From assembly GCF_900102925.1 (NCBI RefSeq), contig NZ_FNKI01000001.1:1178001-1242000 (forward strand): a DNA stretch of 64,000 nucleotides, given 5' to 3'. The notes beneath the pieces were generated by a model. It saw only the letters and a program-made list of their open reading frames with translations, was not told where the DNA came from and made no database searches. The position numbers and the translations under genes are program-made. The stretch's first letter is position 1. Each line of letters opens with the position of its first letter. This document shows positions 35,733 through 45,422 of the stretch, piece by piece. Origin of the DNA: Flagellimonas zhangzhouensis. GTDB taxonomy: Bacteria > Bacteroidota > Bacteroidia > Flavobacteriales > Flavobacteriaceae.

Positions 35733-36215
35733 ATGGCTAAGTTTACAAAAAAGAAGGATGGGGATTTGCCAGCGGTGTCCACGGCGTCATTGCCAGATAT
35801 CGTTTTCATGTTGCTCTTCTTCTTTATGACAGTAACCACGATGAAAGATAGTTCGTTAATGGTTGAAAATACACTTCCCAATGCTACAGAAGTAAAGAAA
35901 TTGGAGAAGAAGGACCGTGTAATCTACATTTTTGTAGGTACACCGACGCGTGAATATCAAAAGGTTTTTGGTACTGAACCAAAAATCCAATTAAATGATA
36001 AGTTTGCCAATGTGGACGAAGTAGGTTCTTACATCTTGGCTGAGCGTGCAAAAAAACCGCAAGAACTTCAAAATGTATTGACTACTGCTTTGAAGGTTGA
36101 TAAGAATGCCAATATGGGTCTTATCACTGACATTAAACAGGAATTGAGAAAAGTAAATGCCCTTAAGGTAAACTATACCACCTACGAAGGTGACGCTTTT
36201 AACAATCTACAGTAG
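35733..36215 (+). CDS. ExbD/TolR family protein
   Basis: A 160-residue ExbD-like protein. The membrane helix (about 22-42) contains the key Asp in SLPDIVFMLLFFFMTVTT, and a periplasmic ExbD domain follows. It likely forms a heteromeric pair with the preceding ExbD. A strong hairpin terminator lies 23 bp after the stop, although an outer-membrane protein gene follows in the same direction. Confidence 0.9.
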   Translation: MAKFTKKKDGDLPAVSTASLPDIVFMLLFFFMTVTTMKDSSLMVENTLPNATEVKKLEKKDRVIYIFVGTPTREYQKVFGTEPKIQLNDKFANVDEVGSYILAERAKKPQELQNVLTTALKVDKNANMGLITDIKQELRKVNALKVNYTTYEGDAFNNLQ

Positions 36216-36237
36216 GCAATAGCTTAGATTTAGTGGG

Positions 36238-36270
36238 AAACGCTCCAAATAATATTTGGAGCGTTTTTTG
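36238..36270 (+). terminator. Rho-independent terminator after exbD
   Basis: ACGCTCCAAAT (36240-36250) pairs perfectly with ATTTGGAGCGT (36254-36264) around a three-base loop, followed by a run of T. It separates the channel genes from the next gene. Confidence 0.88.
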
Positions 36271-36285
36271 TTTAAAAAGTATGTA

Positions 36286-36987
36286 ATGAAATATTCAGTT
36301 CTAAAATATTTGTTCATCTTTTGTTTCTTGGGTGTCGGATTTACCGCTTATGCTCAGGTTGAACAAGATTCCGTACAACTAGATACGCGGTATCTGGAAG
36401 ACCAATTCTATTTTGGTGTTGGATACAATATTTTGATGAATAGACCAGATGGAGTAGTGCAGCGAAATCTTTCCTACAATCTGCAAGCTGGTTTTATGAA
36501 AGACATTCCGTTTAATAAAAGACGAAATTTTGGTATAGGTCTGGGAGTTGGATATGCTGTAAATTCCTATTACTCCAATGTGGTTGCCACAGAAACAAAT
36601 AGTGTAGTCAGCTATGAAATTATGGATCAGTCCATGTTCAATAGAAGTAAGTTTGAACTACACTCACTTGAGATACCCTTTGAAATAAGATGGCGCACAT
36701 CAACTGCAGAAGACTATAAATTTTGGCGTATTTATGCAGGGGTTAAATTAGGCTATGTGTTTTCAGGTACTTCCAAGGTGGTCACGGATGATGGAAACCA
36801 TAAATTTTCAAATAATGATATTGAAGACTTCCAATACGGATTGACCTTTAATTTTGGTTACAATACATGGAATATGCATGCCTATTACGGGTTAAAATCT
36901 TTACTCGAAGATGGAGTTGCTTTGGATTCAGGTGCTCCGTTGGATTTTCAAGTACTACGTATCGGGCTTATTTTTTACATTTTATAA
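36286..36987 (+). CDS. Outer-membrane beta-barrel (porin family) protein
   Basis: A 233-residue protein with a signal peptide (about 1-24, cleavage near AYAQ). The rest is alternating strands with aromatic girdles and ends in a terminal strand FQVLRIGLIFYIL typical of OmpA-like or porT-like barrels. I start it at ATG 36286 rather than 36256, because the longer frame would begin inside the terminator and put extra residues before the signal peptide. Its stop overlaps the 3' end of the convergent membrane protein gene by six bases. Confidence 0.82.
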   Translation: MKYSVLKYLFIFCFLGVGFTAYAQVEQDSVQLDTRYLEDQFYFGVGYNILMNRPDGVVQRNLSYNLQAGFMKDIPFNKRRNFGIGLGVGYAVNSYYSNVVATETNSVVSYEIMDQSMFNRSKFELHSLEIPFEIRWRTSTAEDYKFWRIYAGVKLGYVFSGTSKVVTDDGNHKFSNNDIEDFQYGLTFNFGYNTWNMHAYYGLKSLLEDGVALDSGAPLDFQVLRIGLIFYIL

Positions 36988-37584
36988 CCAGTATTTTAGG
37001 ATGATCAGTTGAGAACAACATCCTAAAATAAATCCAATCAACAATTCATTTCTGCTATGGGCCTTTAGATATAGGCGAGACGTGGCTACCAATCCAGTAA
37101 ACAAAACAAACAAGCTTATCGCCAAGGTGATGTTCACTTCAAAATGAATGCTCAATGCTACCATAAAAGTTAAAATACTTCCCATCCCCAATAAATGCAT
37201 GCTTGTTTTAAATTTGAAGAACAATAGGATAAGCGTTGCACTGGTGGCAGTCAATAAGCCTGTAAAATAGAAAAAGAGCTCGTTTACGTAGTTGTTGGGG
37301 ATTACCTTATACAATATCATCAAAAAGATGATACAGCTAATATAAAGCGGGTATTTTCGTTCTTGTAGTTTGGGTAAAAAGATGGAACTTATCAACCCCA
37401 GGTTTTTCAATATCAAAAAGAAAATAATGGGGATGATCACCGTTAAAATGAAAATGGGTAAAATGTTCCCACTTTCCGTTTGCAAGGTGCTATAAGGTGC
37501 CACCAAAAAATACATCACCGTTCCTCCAAATGGTATGAACAATGGATGGAACACATAGGAGATGATGTTATAAACGTGGTGCAT
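36982..37584 (-). CDS. Conserved membrane protein, PAP2-like
   Basis: A 200-residue protein with six predicted membrane helices. The end of the sequence (ATSRLYLKAHSRNELLIGF) resembles the Ser-Arg...His part of PAP2-type phosphatases, but the other PAP2 motifs were not seen, so an enzymatic role is unproven. It starts on the last base of the rpoN stop codon, so the two are translationally coupled. Confidence 0.7.
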   Translation of the reverse strand: MHHVYNIISYVFHPLFIPFGGTVMYFLVAPYSTLQTESGNILPIFILTVIIPIIFFLILKNLGLISSIFLPKLQERKYPLYISCIIFLMILYKVIPNNYVNELFFYFTGLLTATSATLILLFFKFKTSMHLLGMGSILTFMVALSIHFEVNITLAISLFVLFTGLVATSRLYLKAHSRNELLIGFILGCCSQLIILKYWL

Positions 37585-39041
37585 TAGATTTGCTTTCTTA
37601 ACCTTGCCACAGGAATACCCAGCTGTTCCCTGTACTTGGCAACGGTCCTTCGAGCAATGGGATAGCCCCTCTCTTTTAGAATTGAGGCCAATTTTGCATC
37701 CGTCAATGGTTTTTTCTTTTCTTCATCACCAATAACGGTTTCCAATATCTTTTTGATTTCCTTGGTAGAAACATCCTCTCCTTGCTCATTTTTCATAGCC
37801 TCGGAAAAGAAATCTTTGATCAATTTGGTGCCATAGGGTGTGTCCACATATTTACTGTTCGCTACCCTCGAAACCGTGGAAACATCCATATCGATTTTAT
37901 CAGCAATATCTTTTAAGATCATCGGACGCAATTTGCGTTCATCCCCAGTTAAAAAATATTCCTCTTGGTAATCCATGATGGTTTTCATGGTGATGTAAAG
38001 CGTTTGTTGACGTTGTCTAATAGCATCAATAAACCACTTGGCCGCATCTAATTTTTGCTTGATGAAGATAACCGTATCCTTTTGGGATTTTGACTTTTCC
38101 TTGGAATCTTTATAGCCTTGAAGCATGTTGTTGTATTCTTTGGAAACATGCAATTCAGGAGCATTTCGGCCATTTAAGGTAAGTTCCAGTTCCCCATCTG
38201 TAATTTTGATGGAAAAATCAGGAACAATATGTTCGATCATTCGCGTGCCACCTGAATAGGACCCACCTGGTTTTGGATTGAGTTTTTCTATTTCGGAAAT
38301 GGCATCCTTTAATTCCTCCTCGGTTATATGGTGCTTCTGGATGAGCTTGTCGTAATGCTTTTTGGTAAACTGCTCAAAAGACTTTTCTAAAATACTGATG
38401 GCCAGCTCAACCGATGGTTTTTTCTCTTTTCGCTTCAATTGAATGATCAGGCATTCATCCAACGAACGTGCAGCAACTCCTGGTGGATCCAAAGATTGAA
38501 CCACTTTGAGTACCTCTTTTATTTTGACTTCCTCAGCATAAATATTTTGGGTGAAAGCGAGGTCATCCATGATGTCGGTCAACGGACGGCGTATGTAGCC
38601 GCTCTCATCCACACTGCCTACTAAAAACTCGGCAATGGACCACTCTTCATCATCCAAATAAACCGTGTTGAGCTGATTGAGCAAGTATTGATTGAACGAA
38701 ATACCAGCAGCATAAGGTACATTTTTGTCCTCATCATCCGCACTATAGTTGTTCGCTTGGGTACGGTAATCTGGAATTTCATCGTCACTTAGGTAGTCAT
38801 CAATATTGATCTCATCAGTATCAATGCTGTCATTGTCCGATGAATCATCATAACTATCCTCATAAAGATCATCTACGGTATCAGTTTCCTCTTTTCCGCT
38901 CTCCAATGCAGGATTTTCTTCCAGCTCTTGTTTTAATCGCTGTTCAAAGGCCTGTGTAGGCAATTGAATCAACTTCATGAGTTGGATTTGCTGTGGAGAC
39001 AGTTTTTGGGAAAGCTTAAACTGTAAATGTTGTTTCAGCAT
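37584..39041 (-). CDS. rpoN: RNA polymerase sigma-54 factor
   Basis: A 485-residue sigma-54. Region I at the N-terminus is Gln/Leu-rich (QLSQ, QIQLMKLIQLP), an acidic Asp/Glu linker covers about 50-110, a core-binding domain and helix-turn-helix follow, and the RpoN box ARRTVAKYRE is near residue 465. It directs transcription from GG/GC -24/-12 promoters with enhancer activators; no activator gene was seen in the window. Its stop overlaps the following membrane-protein start by one base. Confidence 0.96.
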   Translation of the reverse strand: MLKQHLQFKLSQKLSPQQIQLMKLIQLPTQAFEQRLKQELEENPALESGKEETDTVDDLYEDSYDDSSDNDSIDTDEINIDDYLSDDEIPDYRTQANNYSADDEDKNVPYAAGISFNQYLLNQLNTVYLDDEEWSIAEFLVGSVDESGYIRRPLTDIMDDLAFTQNIYAEEVKIKEVLKVVQSLDPPGVAARSLDECLIIQLKRKEKKPSVELAISILEKSFEQFTKKHYDKLIQKHHITEEELKDAISEIEKLNPKPGGSYSGGTRMIEHIVPDFSIKITDGELELTLNGRNAPELHVSKEYNNMLQGYKDSKEKSKSQKDTVIFIKQKLDAAKWFIDAIRQRQQTLYITMKTIMDYQEEYFLTGDERKLRPMILKDIADKIDMDVSTVSRVANSKYVDTPYGTKLIKDFFSEAMKNEQGEDVSTKEIKKILETVIGDEEKKKPLTDAKLASILKERGYPIARRTVAKYREQLGIPVARLRKQI

Positions 39042-39086
39042 GTTAGTTCAATTGGAAACTTCTTTCCTTAAAGGTATAAATTCAAA

Positions 39087-40520
39087 TTAAAACTCGGCAT
39101 TCTGCGGAGTTCTTGGGTAAGGGATTACATCGCGGATGTTGCCCATACCAGTAGCAAACTGCACCATGCGCTCAAACCCAAGACCAAAGCCACTGTGAAC
39201 CGCAGTTCCGAATTTTCTTAAATCCAAATACCACCAAAGTTCCTTTTCGTCAATGTCAAGTTCTTTGATTTTTTGTTGAAGCACATCCAAACGCTCTTCC
39301 CTTTGAGAACCTCCCACGATTTCACCAATACCAGGGAACAATACATCCATTGCTCTTACGGTTTTTCCATCCTCATTCAAACGCATATAAAATGCTTTGA
39401 TGTTGGCAGGGTAATCAAAAAGGATAACGGGACATTTAAAATGTTTCTCTACCAAGAAGCGTTCATGCTCACTTTGAAGGTCAGCGCCCCATTCCTCGAT
39501 TGGAAATTGGAATTTCTTTTTCTTGTTGGGTTTGCTGTTTTTCAATATTTCGATAGCCTCGGTGTAAGAAACGCGCTTAAAGTTGTTATCCACAACAAAC
39601 TTCAATTTTTCCAATAAGGCCATTTCAGAACGCTCGGCTTGCGGTTTAGATTTTTCTTCATCCAACAACCTATTTTCTAAAAACTCAAGGTCATCCTTGC
39701 AGTTTTCCAGGACGTATTGGATAATATTTTTGATAAAATCTTCTGCCAAATCCATGTTGGCATCCAAATCGAAAAATGCCATTTCTGGCTCAATCATCCA
39801 GAATTCGGCCAAGTGTCTGGAAGTATTAGAGTTTTCCGCTCTAAAAGTGGGTCCAAAGGTGTACACCTTGCCCAATCCCATGGCATAGGTTTCCGCTTCT
39901 AACTGCCCAGAAACCGTCAAGTTGGTTTCCTTACCGAAAAAATCTTCGGAATAATCCACTGCTCCTGCTTCATCAACGGGTGGTTTTTGGGCATCCAAAG
40001 TAGTTACGCGGAACATTTCCCCAGCACCTTCGGCATCGGAACCTGTGATGATCGGAGCGTGCATATAGTAAAAACCGTTTTGCTGAAAATATTGGTGTAC
40101 AGCAAATGAAAGGGCCGATCTTACACGCATAACTGCAGCAAAAGTGTTGGTGCGTACTCTCAAATGTGCCTTTTCCCTTAAGAATTCCAAGGAATGCTTT
40201 TTTGGTTGAATGGGATAAGTCTCTGGGTCGGCAGTACCGTGAACAAATACATCGGTAGCTTGAATTTCGACAGATTGTCCTCTACCTTGACTTTCCACAA
40301 GCTCCCCAGTTATTTTTAAGGCAGCACCAGTACTTATTTTCTTAAGCAATGCTTCATCAAAATTTTCGAAATCAACGACGCATTGTAAATTATGTATGGT
40401 CGATCCATCGTTCAATGCGATAAATCGATTACTTCTAAATGTTTTTACCCAACCATTTACTTCAACGGAATCTCCTACGGGTTGCTTTTCTAGCAATTCT
40501 TTTATGGAATAAGACATCAT
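39087..40520 (-). CDS. asnS: Asparaginyl-tRNA synthetase
   Basis: A 477-residue class IIb synthetase charging tRNA-Asn. N-terminal OB-fold anticodon domain (about 15-100), class II motif 2 ([17 protein letters not shown]) and motif 3 with [10 protein letters not shown] near the C-terminus. Length is typical for Bacteroidota. The ATG at 40520 is followed at the next codon by a second Met; the two are nearly equivalent. Confidence 0.97.
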   Translation of the reverse strand: MMSYSIKELLEKQPVGDSVEVNGWVKTFRSNRFIALNDGSTIHNLQCVVDFENFDEALLKKISTGAALKITGELVESQGRGQSVEIQATDVFVHGTADPETYPIQPKKHSLEFLREKAHLRVRTNTFAAVMRVRSALSFAVHQYFQQNGFYYMHAPIITGSDAEGAGEMFRVTTLDAQKPPVDEAGAVDYSEDFFGKETNLTVSGQLEAETYAMGLGKVYTFGPTFRAENSNTSRHLAEFWMIEPEMAFFDLDANMDLAEDFIKNIIQYVLENCKDDLEFLENRLLDEEKSKPQAERSEMALLEKLKFVVDNNFKRVSYTEAIEILKNSKPNKKKKFQFPIEEWGADLQSEHERFLVEKHFKCPVILFDYPANIKAFYMRLNEDGKTVRAMDVLFPGIGEIVGGSQREERLDVLQQKIKELDIDEKELWWYLDLRKFGTAVHSGFGLGFERMVQFATGMGNIRDVIPYPRTPQNAEF

Positions 40521-40610
40521 TTTTCGACTATGGTAATTTAGTCGGTAAAGATAGCTTTTTGATAAAAAACGATGGCAATGGAATTGGCTAATTTATAGTG
40601 CTTCCGTAGA

Positions 40611-43007
40611 CTATTTGTCCAAATCTGCCTCCTCTTCTTTGGGTAGAATGTCGATTTGTGGTTTTTTGAGGACCTGTTTGTTCGCGATACTTCGCTCCAA
40701 GGAAAGTAGGAGGGAGGGCAAAAGGATCAAGTTGGACAACATCGCAAACAACAAGGTTGCAGAAACCAATCCACCCAATGCTTTGGTGCCTCCAAAATCG
40801 GAAATTATGAAGACCGAGAATCCAAAGAATAATACGATGGAGGTATAGAACATGCTTACTCCTGTTTCCCTTAGTGCAGCATAAACAGACTTTTTAATAT
40901 GCCAACGGTGAGTGGCCAGCTCTTGTCTGTATTTGGCCAAAAAGTGAATGGTGTCGTCCACCGAAATACCAAAGGCAATACTAAACACCAAAATGGTAGA
41001 AGGTTTAATGGGGATTCCCAAAAAGCCCATGAGTCCAGCGGTGATGACCAATGGCAACAAATTCGGAACCAATGAAATAAGCACCATTCGGAATGATCGA
41101 AACAAATAGGCCATGAATAGTGATATCAAACCAATAGCCAGTGCCAATGACATGAGCAAGTTCTTTACCAAATATTTGGTGCCTTTTAAAAATAAAAGTG
41201 CCTTTCCAGTCATAAACACATCAAAGCGATCCGCTGGAAAATTTTTGGCGATGGCCTCTTGCATATCCTTTTCAATCTCTTCCATACGGTCGATTTTTAC
41301 ATCGCGCATGTAAGTGGTCAAGCGAGCGGTTTGACCTGTACTGTCCACAAAACTTTCCAATAGATTGCCATCAGTGGAGGACCTTGAAACGGCATCCATG
41401 ATAAAAGTGTTTTCTTGGCTTGTGGGCAATTGATAGTATTTTGGTATACCGTTGTAATAGGCCTGTTTGGAATATTTTACCAAATCAACAATGGAAATGG
41501 GTCGCGAAAGTTCTGGAATTTCATCTATTACCTCACCTAATCTATCCATTCGTTTTAGCGTAGCTGGTTTGGTCACTCCGTTTTTACGTTTGCTGTCCAC
41601 CACAATTTCCATGGGCATAATGCCATCGAACTCTTGCTCAAAAAATTGAATGTCCTTATAAAAATGCGAGTCTTTGGGAAGGTCTTCTATTCGACTTCCA
41701 GTAATTCTCATCTGGTAAATACCCACGATACTCAAAACCAAAACGCCAACAGTGACCATATAAACGGCAATTCTGTGATCGCGAACCATGCGTTCCATCC
41801 AGTTCACAAAGAAATCCATCCACTTTTTGTTCAAGTGCTTCAAGTGTTTGGTTTTTGGAAGCGGCATAAAACTGTAAATGATTGGAATGATCAAAAGGGA
41901 TAGGATAAAAATTCCAATTATGTTAATGGAGGCAACGATACCAAACTCTCTAAGAAGGTCACTATCCAAAATAATAAAGGTGGCAAATCCAGAAGCCGTA
42001 GTAATGTTGGTCATCAATGTGGCATTTCCAATTTTGGAAATCACACGTTGCAATGACTTGGCCTGATTGCCATGCTTATTTACTTCTTGCTGGTATTTGT
42101 TGATCAAGAAAATACAGTTTGGAATTCCGATCACGATGATCAACGGTGGAATAAGTGCCGTTAAAATGGTAATCTCGTACTGTAAAAGTCCCAAAATTCC
42201 AAAGGCCCACATTACCCCAATGATCACAACAAACATAGAGATGAAAGTGGCTCTGAAACTTCTAAAGAAAAAGAAGAAAATAATGGAGGTGACCAACAGG
42301 GCAGCAACAATAAAAATACCTATTTCATCCGTGATGGATTTTGTGTTCCAAGTTCGGATGTAGGGCATTCCCGAGATGCGAACATCCATTTGGGTTTCTG
42401 CCTCAAAAGTGTCAACCAAATCACGAAGATCATTCAAGATAAACTCATTTCGAACAGCCGTGTTCATGATGTCCTTATCCATGTAAGCAATGGTCTGAAT
42501 GGTACCACTTTCTGGATTGTAGACTAGATTATCGTAAAATGGAAGTTCTTTAAATAAATGGTACTTAAGTGAATCAATTTCTTGTTTGGTTGTGGGCTCA
42601 TTCTCAATGAACGGCCCCATGGTAAAGGATTGGGTTTCCTTATCCTTTTCCAAAACCAAAAGATTTTCCAAAGAGATTACGTAATCAATCTCAGGGAAAG
42701 CGGCCAATTGTTTAGCGAGTCGGTTCCAACGGTTAAAATTGTCGGGTTCAAACAGTGCAGAGTCCCTAATGGCCAGCACAACGGCATTGCCCTCTTCACC
42801 AAAAATTTTGGTAAAGGATCTGTACTCGATGGTTGCAGGGTGGTCGTCGGGTAATATATTCGCTTCGGAATTGGAAAAGCGTATGTTTTTCCACTGCATT
42901 GCCAAGAATACAGTGAATGCTACAACACCTAAAAGAATGAGGATTCTATTCCGAAGTATAATGCGAGCGACCTTAGGCCAAAATCCTTTTGAGAGCTTTG
43001 CTACCAT
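40611..43007 (-). CDS. RND superfamily (MMPL/HpnN-like) exporter
   Basis: A 798-residue protein with 12 membrane helices: one at the N-terminus, a large periplasmic loop (about 45-210), five helices, a second loop and six more. The SSD-type halves carry the family signatures FGISVDDTIHFLAKYRQE and FRSFRATFISM. The MMPL/HpnN branch moves lipids or hydrophobic compounds across or out of the inner membrane. It lacks the membrane-fusion partner gene of tripartite RND pumps. Confidence 0.9.
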   Translation of the reverse strand: MVAKLSKGFWPKVARIILRNRILILLGVVAFTVFLAMQWKNIRFSNSEANILPDDHPATIEYRSFTKIFGEEGNAVVLAIRDSALFEPDNFNRWNRLAKQLAAFPEIDYVISLENLLVLEKDKETQSFTMGPFIENEPTTKQEIDSLKYHLFKELPFYDNLVYNPESGTIQTIAYMDKDIMNTAVRNEFILNDLRDLVDTFEAETQMDVRISGMPYIRTWNTKSITDEIGIFIVAALLVTSIIFFFFFRSFRATFISMFVVIIGVMWAFGILGLLQYEITILTALIPPLIIVIGIPNCIFLINKYQQEVNKHGNQAKSLQRVISKIGNATLMTNITTASGFATFIILDSDLLREFGIVASINIIGIFILSLLIIPIIYSFMPLPKTKHLKHLNKKWMDFFVNWMERMVRDHRIAVYMVTVGVLVLSIVGIYQMRITGSRIEDLPKDSHFYKDIQFFEQEFDGIMPMEIVVDSKRKNGVTKPATLKRMDRLGEVIDEIPELSRPISIVDLVKYSKQAYYNGIPKYYQLPTSQENTFIMDAVSRSSTDGNLLESFVDSTGQTARLTTYMRDVKIDRMEEIEKDMQEAIAKNFPADRFDVFMTGKALLFLKGTKYLVKNLLMSLALAIGLISLFMAYLFRSFRMVLISLVPNLLPLVITAGLMGFLGIPIKPSTILVFSIAFGISVDDTIHFLAKYRQELATHRWHIKKSVYAALRETGVSMFYTSIVLFFGFSVFIISDFGGTKALGGLVSATLLFAMLSNLILLPSLLLSLERSIANKQVLKKPQIDILPKEEEADLDK

Positions 43008-43024
43008 TTGGTTTTTATAGGGCG

Positions 43025-43032
43025 CAAAGGTA
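43025..43032 (-). promoter_or_regulatory. -7 box for the RND exporter gene
   Basis: On the minus strand TACCTTTG matches TAnnTTTG, 18 bases before the start codon, giving a leader of about 13 bases. No clear -33 element was seen. Confidence 0.5.
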
Positions 43033-43082
43033 AAAAATGAAATGCTGTGTTCCTAGGAAACAAACCTTTCAATCCTAAAGAA

Positions 43083-43637
43083 TTAAACCTTCATAATTTC
43101 CGCTTCTTTCACGGTAAGGATCGAGTCAATTTTAGCAATGTACTTGTTGGTCAACTCTTGAACGTCCACTTCGGCATTTTTCAACAAATCTTCAGAAATA
43201 TCCAATGCTTTCAAATCTTTGTTGGCTTCTTGTCGAGCACTTCGAATACTAACTTTTGCATCTTCCGCCTCAGCTTTTGCTTGTTTGGTCAGTTGAATTC
43301 TTCGTTCCTCTGTCAATGGTGGTACGTTAATGATGATCATCTCTCCATTGTTCATCGGGTTGAAGCCCAAATTGGCATTCATGATTGCGGTTTCAATTTC
43401 GCTTAAAAGACTTTTTTCCCAAGGTTGAACCGAAATGGTTCTAGCGTCGGGAGTATTTACGTTGGCGACTTGTGAAAGTGGGGTTTTTGAACCGTAATAT
43501 TCCACCATCACGGTGGATAACATCATTGGACTGGCTTTTCCTGCACGGATTTTTATAAGGGCTTTTTCCAAGTGGGAAATTCCACCGTCCATGCTTTCTT
43601 TTGCGCTATCAAGTACAAATTTTACTTCTTCGTCCAT
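43083..43637 (-). CDS. frr: Ribosome recycling factor
   Basis: A 184-residue protein that, with EF-G, splits post-termination ribosomes. It shows the long three-helix bundle with the central beta-rich domain (conserved VNTPDARTISVQPWEK) and the NDGEMI-type loop written here as NNGEMIIINVPPLTEERR. Fits the pyrH-frr arrangement. Confidence 0.97.
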   Translation of the reverse strand: MDEEVKFVLDSAKESMDGGISHLEKALIKIRAGKASPMMLSTVMVEYYGSKTPLSQVANVNTPDARTISVQPWEKSLLSEIETAIMNANLGFNPMNNGEMIIINVPPLTEERRIQLTKQAKAEAEDAKVSIRSARQEANKDLKALDISEDLLKNAEVDVQELTNKYIAKIDSILTVKEAEIMKV

Positions 43638-43678
43638 AATTTTAAATTTTAAAAATTGAAACCAAATTGTGAGTCAAA

Positions 43679-44386
43679 TTACACATTGACCACTGTTCCT
43701 ATATTTTCTCCAGATAATAATTTCATTAAGTTGCCACGGGTGTTCATATCAAAAACAACAATGGGCAATTCGTTTTCCTGACTTAAGGTGAAAGCGGTGG
43801 TATCCATCACTTTTAGACCTTTGGAAAGTACATCGTTGAATGATATGGAGTCAAATTTTGTGGCGGTTTTGTCTTTTTCAGGATCGGAGGTGTAAATACC
43901 ATCTACTCGGGTTCCTTTTAAAATCACATCGGCTTTGATTTCAATGGCTCTTAAAACGGCAGCTGAATCGGTGGTGAAGTAAGGATTTCCTGTTCCTCCT
44001 CCAAAAATAACAACTCTTCCTTTTTCCAAATGGCGCATGGCTCTTCTTCGGATGAAAGGTTCGGCAACTTCATTGATTTTAATGGCAGATTGTAAACGGG
44101 TTTGCACACCTTTAAGTTCTAAAGCACTTTGTAAGGCTAATCCGTTGATCACGGTGGCCAACATTCCCATATGATCTCCTTGAACACGGTCCATACCTTG
44201 ACTTGCACCGGCCAAACCTCTAAAAATGTTTCCTCCACCAATAACAATGGCAACTTCAACACCTTTATTTACAACGGCTTTGATTTCTTCGGCATATTCT
44301 TCCAGTCGCTTGGCATCTATACCGTATTGTTGTTCCCCCATTAGGGCTTCTCCACTGAGTTTTAATAAAATTCTCTTGTATTGCAT
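43679..44386 (-). CDS. pyrH: Uridylate kinase (UMP kinase)
   Basis: A 235-residue amino-acid-kinase-fold enzyme making UDP from UMP. The start ATG at 44386 gives the usual [15 protein letters not shown]. The longer frame from 44410 would add eight non-conserved residues and begin inside the -7 box region. It has the GGGNIFRG motif near 55-62 and [12 protein letters not shown] near 130. It leads the pyrH-frr transcript. Confidence 0.97.
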   Translation of the reverse strand: MQYKRILLKLSGEALMGEQQYGIDAKRLEEYAEEIKAVVNKGVEVAIVIGGGNIFRGLAGASQGMDRVQGDHMGMLATVINGLALQSALELKGVQTRLQSAIKINEVAEPFIRRRAMRHLEKGRVVIFGGGTGNPYFTTDSAAVLRAIEIKADVILKGTRVDGIYTSDPEKDKTATKFDSISFNDVLSKGLKVMDTTAFTLSQENELPIVVFDMNTRGNLMKLLSGENIGTVVNV

Positions 44387-44407
44387 TGAAGTTTCTTGAA
44401 GTCCGGA

Positions 44408-44415
44408 CAAAAATA
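44408..44415 (-). promoter_or_regulatory. -7 box for pyrH-frr
   Basis: Minus-strand TATTTTTG, 22 bases before the start codon, with a near-TTTG element about 18 bases further upstream. It supports the shorter pyrH start. Confidence 0.6.
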
Positions 44416-44463
44416 GTCAAAATTATTTATGGGAAATATAGAATAATGGTGAGAATTGGGCAT

Positions 44464-44494
44464 AAAAAAACCGCCTCCTAAAAGAAGCGGTTTC
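44464..44494 (-). terminator. Rho-independent terminator after tsf
   Basis: On the minus strand AACCGC pairs with GCGGTT, extended by TTC/GAG, with a loop, then seven T. It lies 23 bp after the tsf stop. Confidence 0.8.
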
Positions 44495-44516
44495 TTATAA
44501 TTTATTTAGCAGGGGA

Positions 44517-45341
44517 TTAACCCAAGGCTACCCTTTTAAATCCAGTAACCTCTAAACTTGAGTCTACGGATTTAACATATTGGGCAACACTTTGCTTGTT
44601 ATCTTTAATGAAATCTTGGTTCACCAAAGTATTGTCTTTAAAGAAACGCTTCAATTTACCTTTGGCGATGTTATCCAACATGGCTTCTGGCTTACCTTCT
44701 TGACGCAATTGGTCTTTAGCAATCTCGATTTCTTTATCGATTACAGATTGGTCAACACCTTCTTCGTTCAAAGCAACCGGGTTCATTGCAGCAGCTTGCA
44801 TAGCAACGTCTTTTGCAGCTTCACCAGCACCATCAACATTTGCAGACAAACCAACCAATGTAGCAATTTTGTTACCAGCGTGGATGTAAGATCCTACGAA
44901 AGGAGCGCTCAATTTTTCAAAGCTTCCTACCTCGATTTTTTCACCGATTACACCTGTTTGCTCAGTCAATTTTTCAGCAACGGTCATACCATCAAAAGAT
45001 GCAGCCAAGAAATCTTCTTTACTGTCAAATCCAAGAGCTAGCTCAGTCAAATCAGTAGCAAGTTTCACGAAGCTATCGTTTTTCGCTACGAAATCAGTTT
45101 CGCAGTTCAAAGAGATAACTACACCTTGAGTGTTGTCGTCGCTTACTTTTGCAATTGCAGCTCCTTCAGAAGAATCTCTGTCGGCTCTTTTTGCAGCTAC
45201 TTTTTGACCTTTTTTTCTAAGGATCTCAATTGCTTTATCAAAATCACCTTCAGCTTCAACCAAAGCTTTTTTACAATCCATCATTCCAGCTCCGGTGGTC
45301 TTTCTCAATTTATTTACCTCTGCGGCGGTAATCTTTGCCAT
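44517..45341 (-). CDS. tsf: Elongation factor Ts
   Basis: A 274-residue guanine-nucleotide exchange factor for EF-Tu. It has the N-terminal UBA-like domain with LRKTTGAGMMDCKKAL (residues 11-26) and the core domain with TDFVAKNDSF. Follows rpsB by 81 bp on the same strand; a terminator lies downstream. Confidence 0.97.
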   Translation of the reverse strand: MAKITAAEVNKLRKTTGAGMMDCKKALVEAEGDFDKAIEILRKKGQKVAAKRADRDSSEGAAIAKVSDDNTQGVVISLNCETDFVAKNDSFVKLATDLTELALGFDSKEDFLAASFDGMTVAEKLTEQTGVIGEKIEVGSFEKLSAPFVGSYIHAGNKIATLVGLSANVDGAGEAAKDVAMQAAAMNPVALNEEGVDQSVIDKEIEIAKDQLRQEGKPEAMLDNIAKGKLKRFFKDNTLVNQDFIKDNKQSVAQYVKSVDSSLEVTGFKRVALG

Positions 45342-45422
45342 TTTCTTGCTTTTTAAAATTTTATGTAAAGTAAAACACTATAACAGTGTTTCGTTTTAGG
45401 ACAATGTTAAATCAAGGTTGGA

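Noticed and set aside
36256..36285. Upstream start of the outer-membrane protein
   Set aside because: It would begin within the terminator hairpin and put ten extra residues before a good signal peptide.
37584..39041. Sigma-54 promoters in the window
   Set aside because: I looked for GG-N10-GC elements in the gaps around rpoN and the operons and saw none I would defend.
44387..44410. Upstream start of pyrH adding eight residues
   Set aside because: It overlaps the -7 box and lacks conservation with the known N-terminus.
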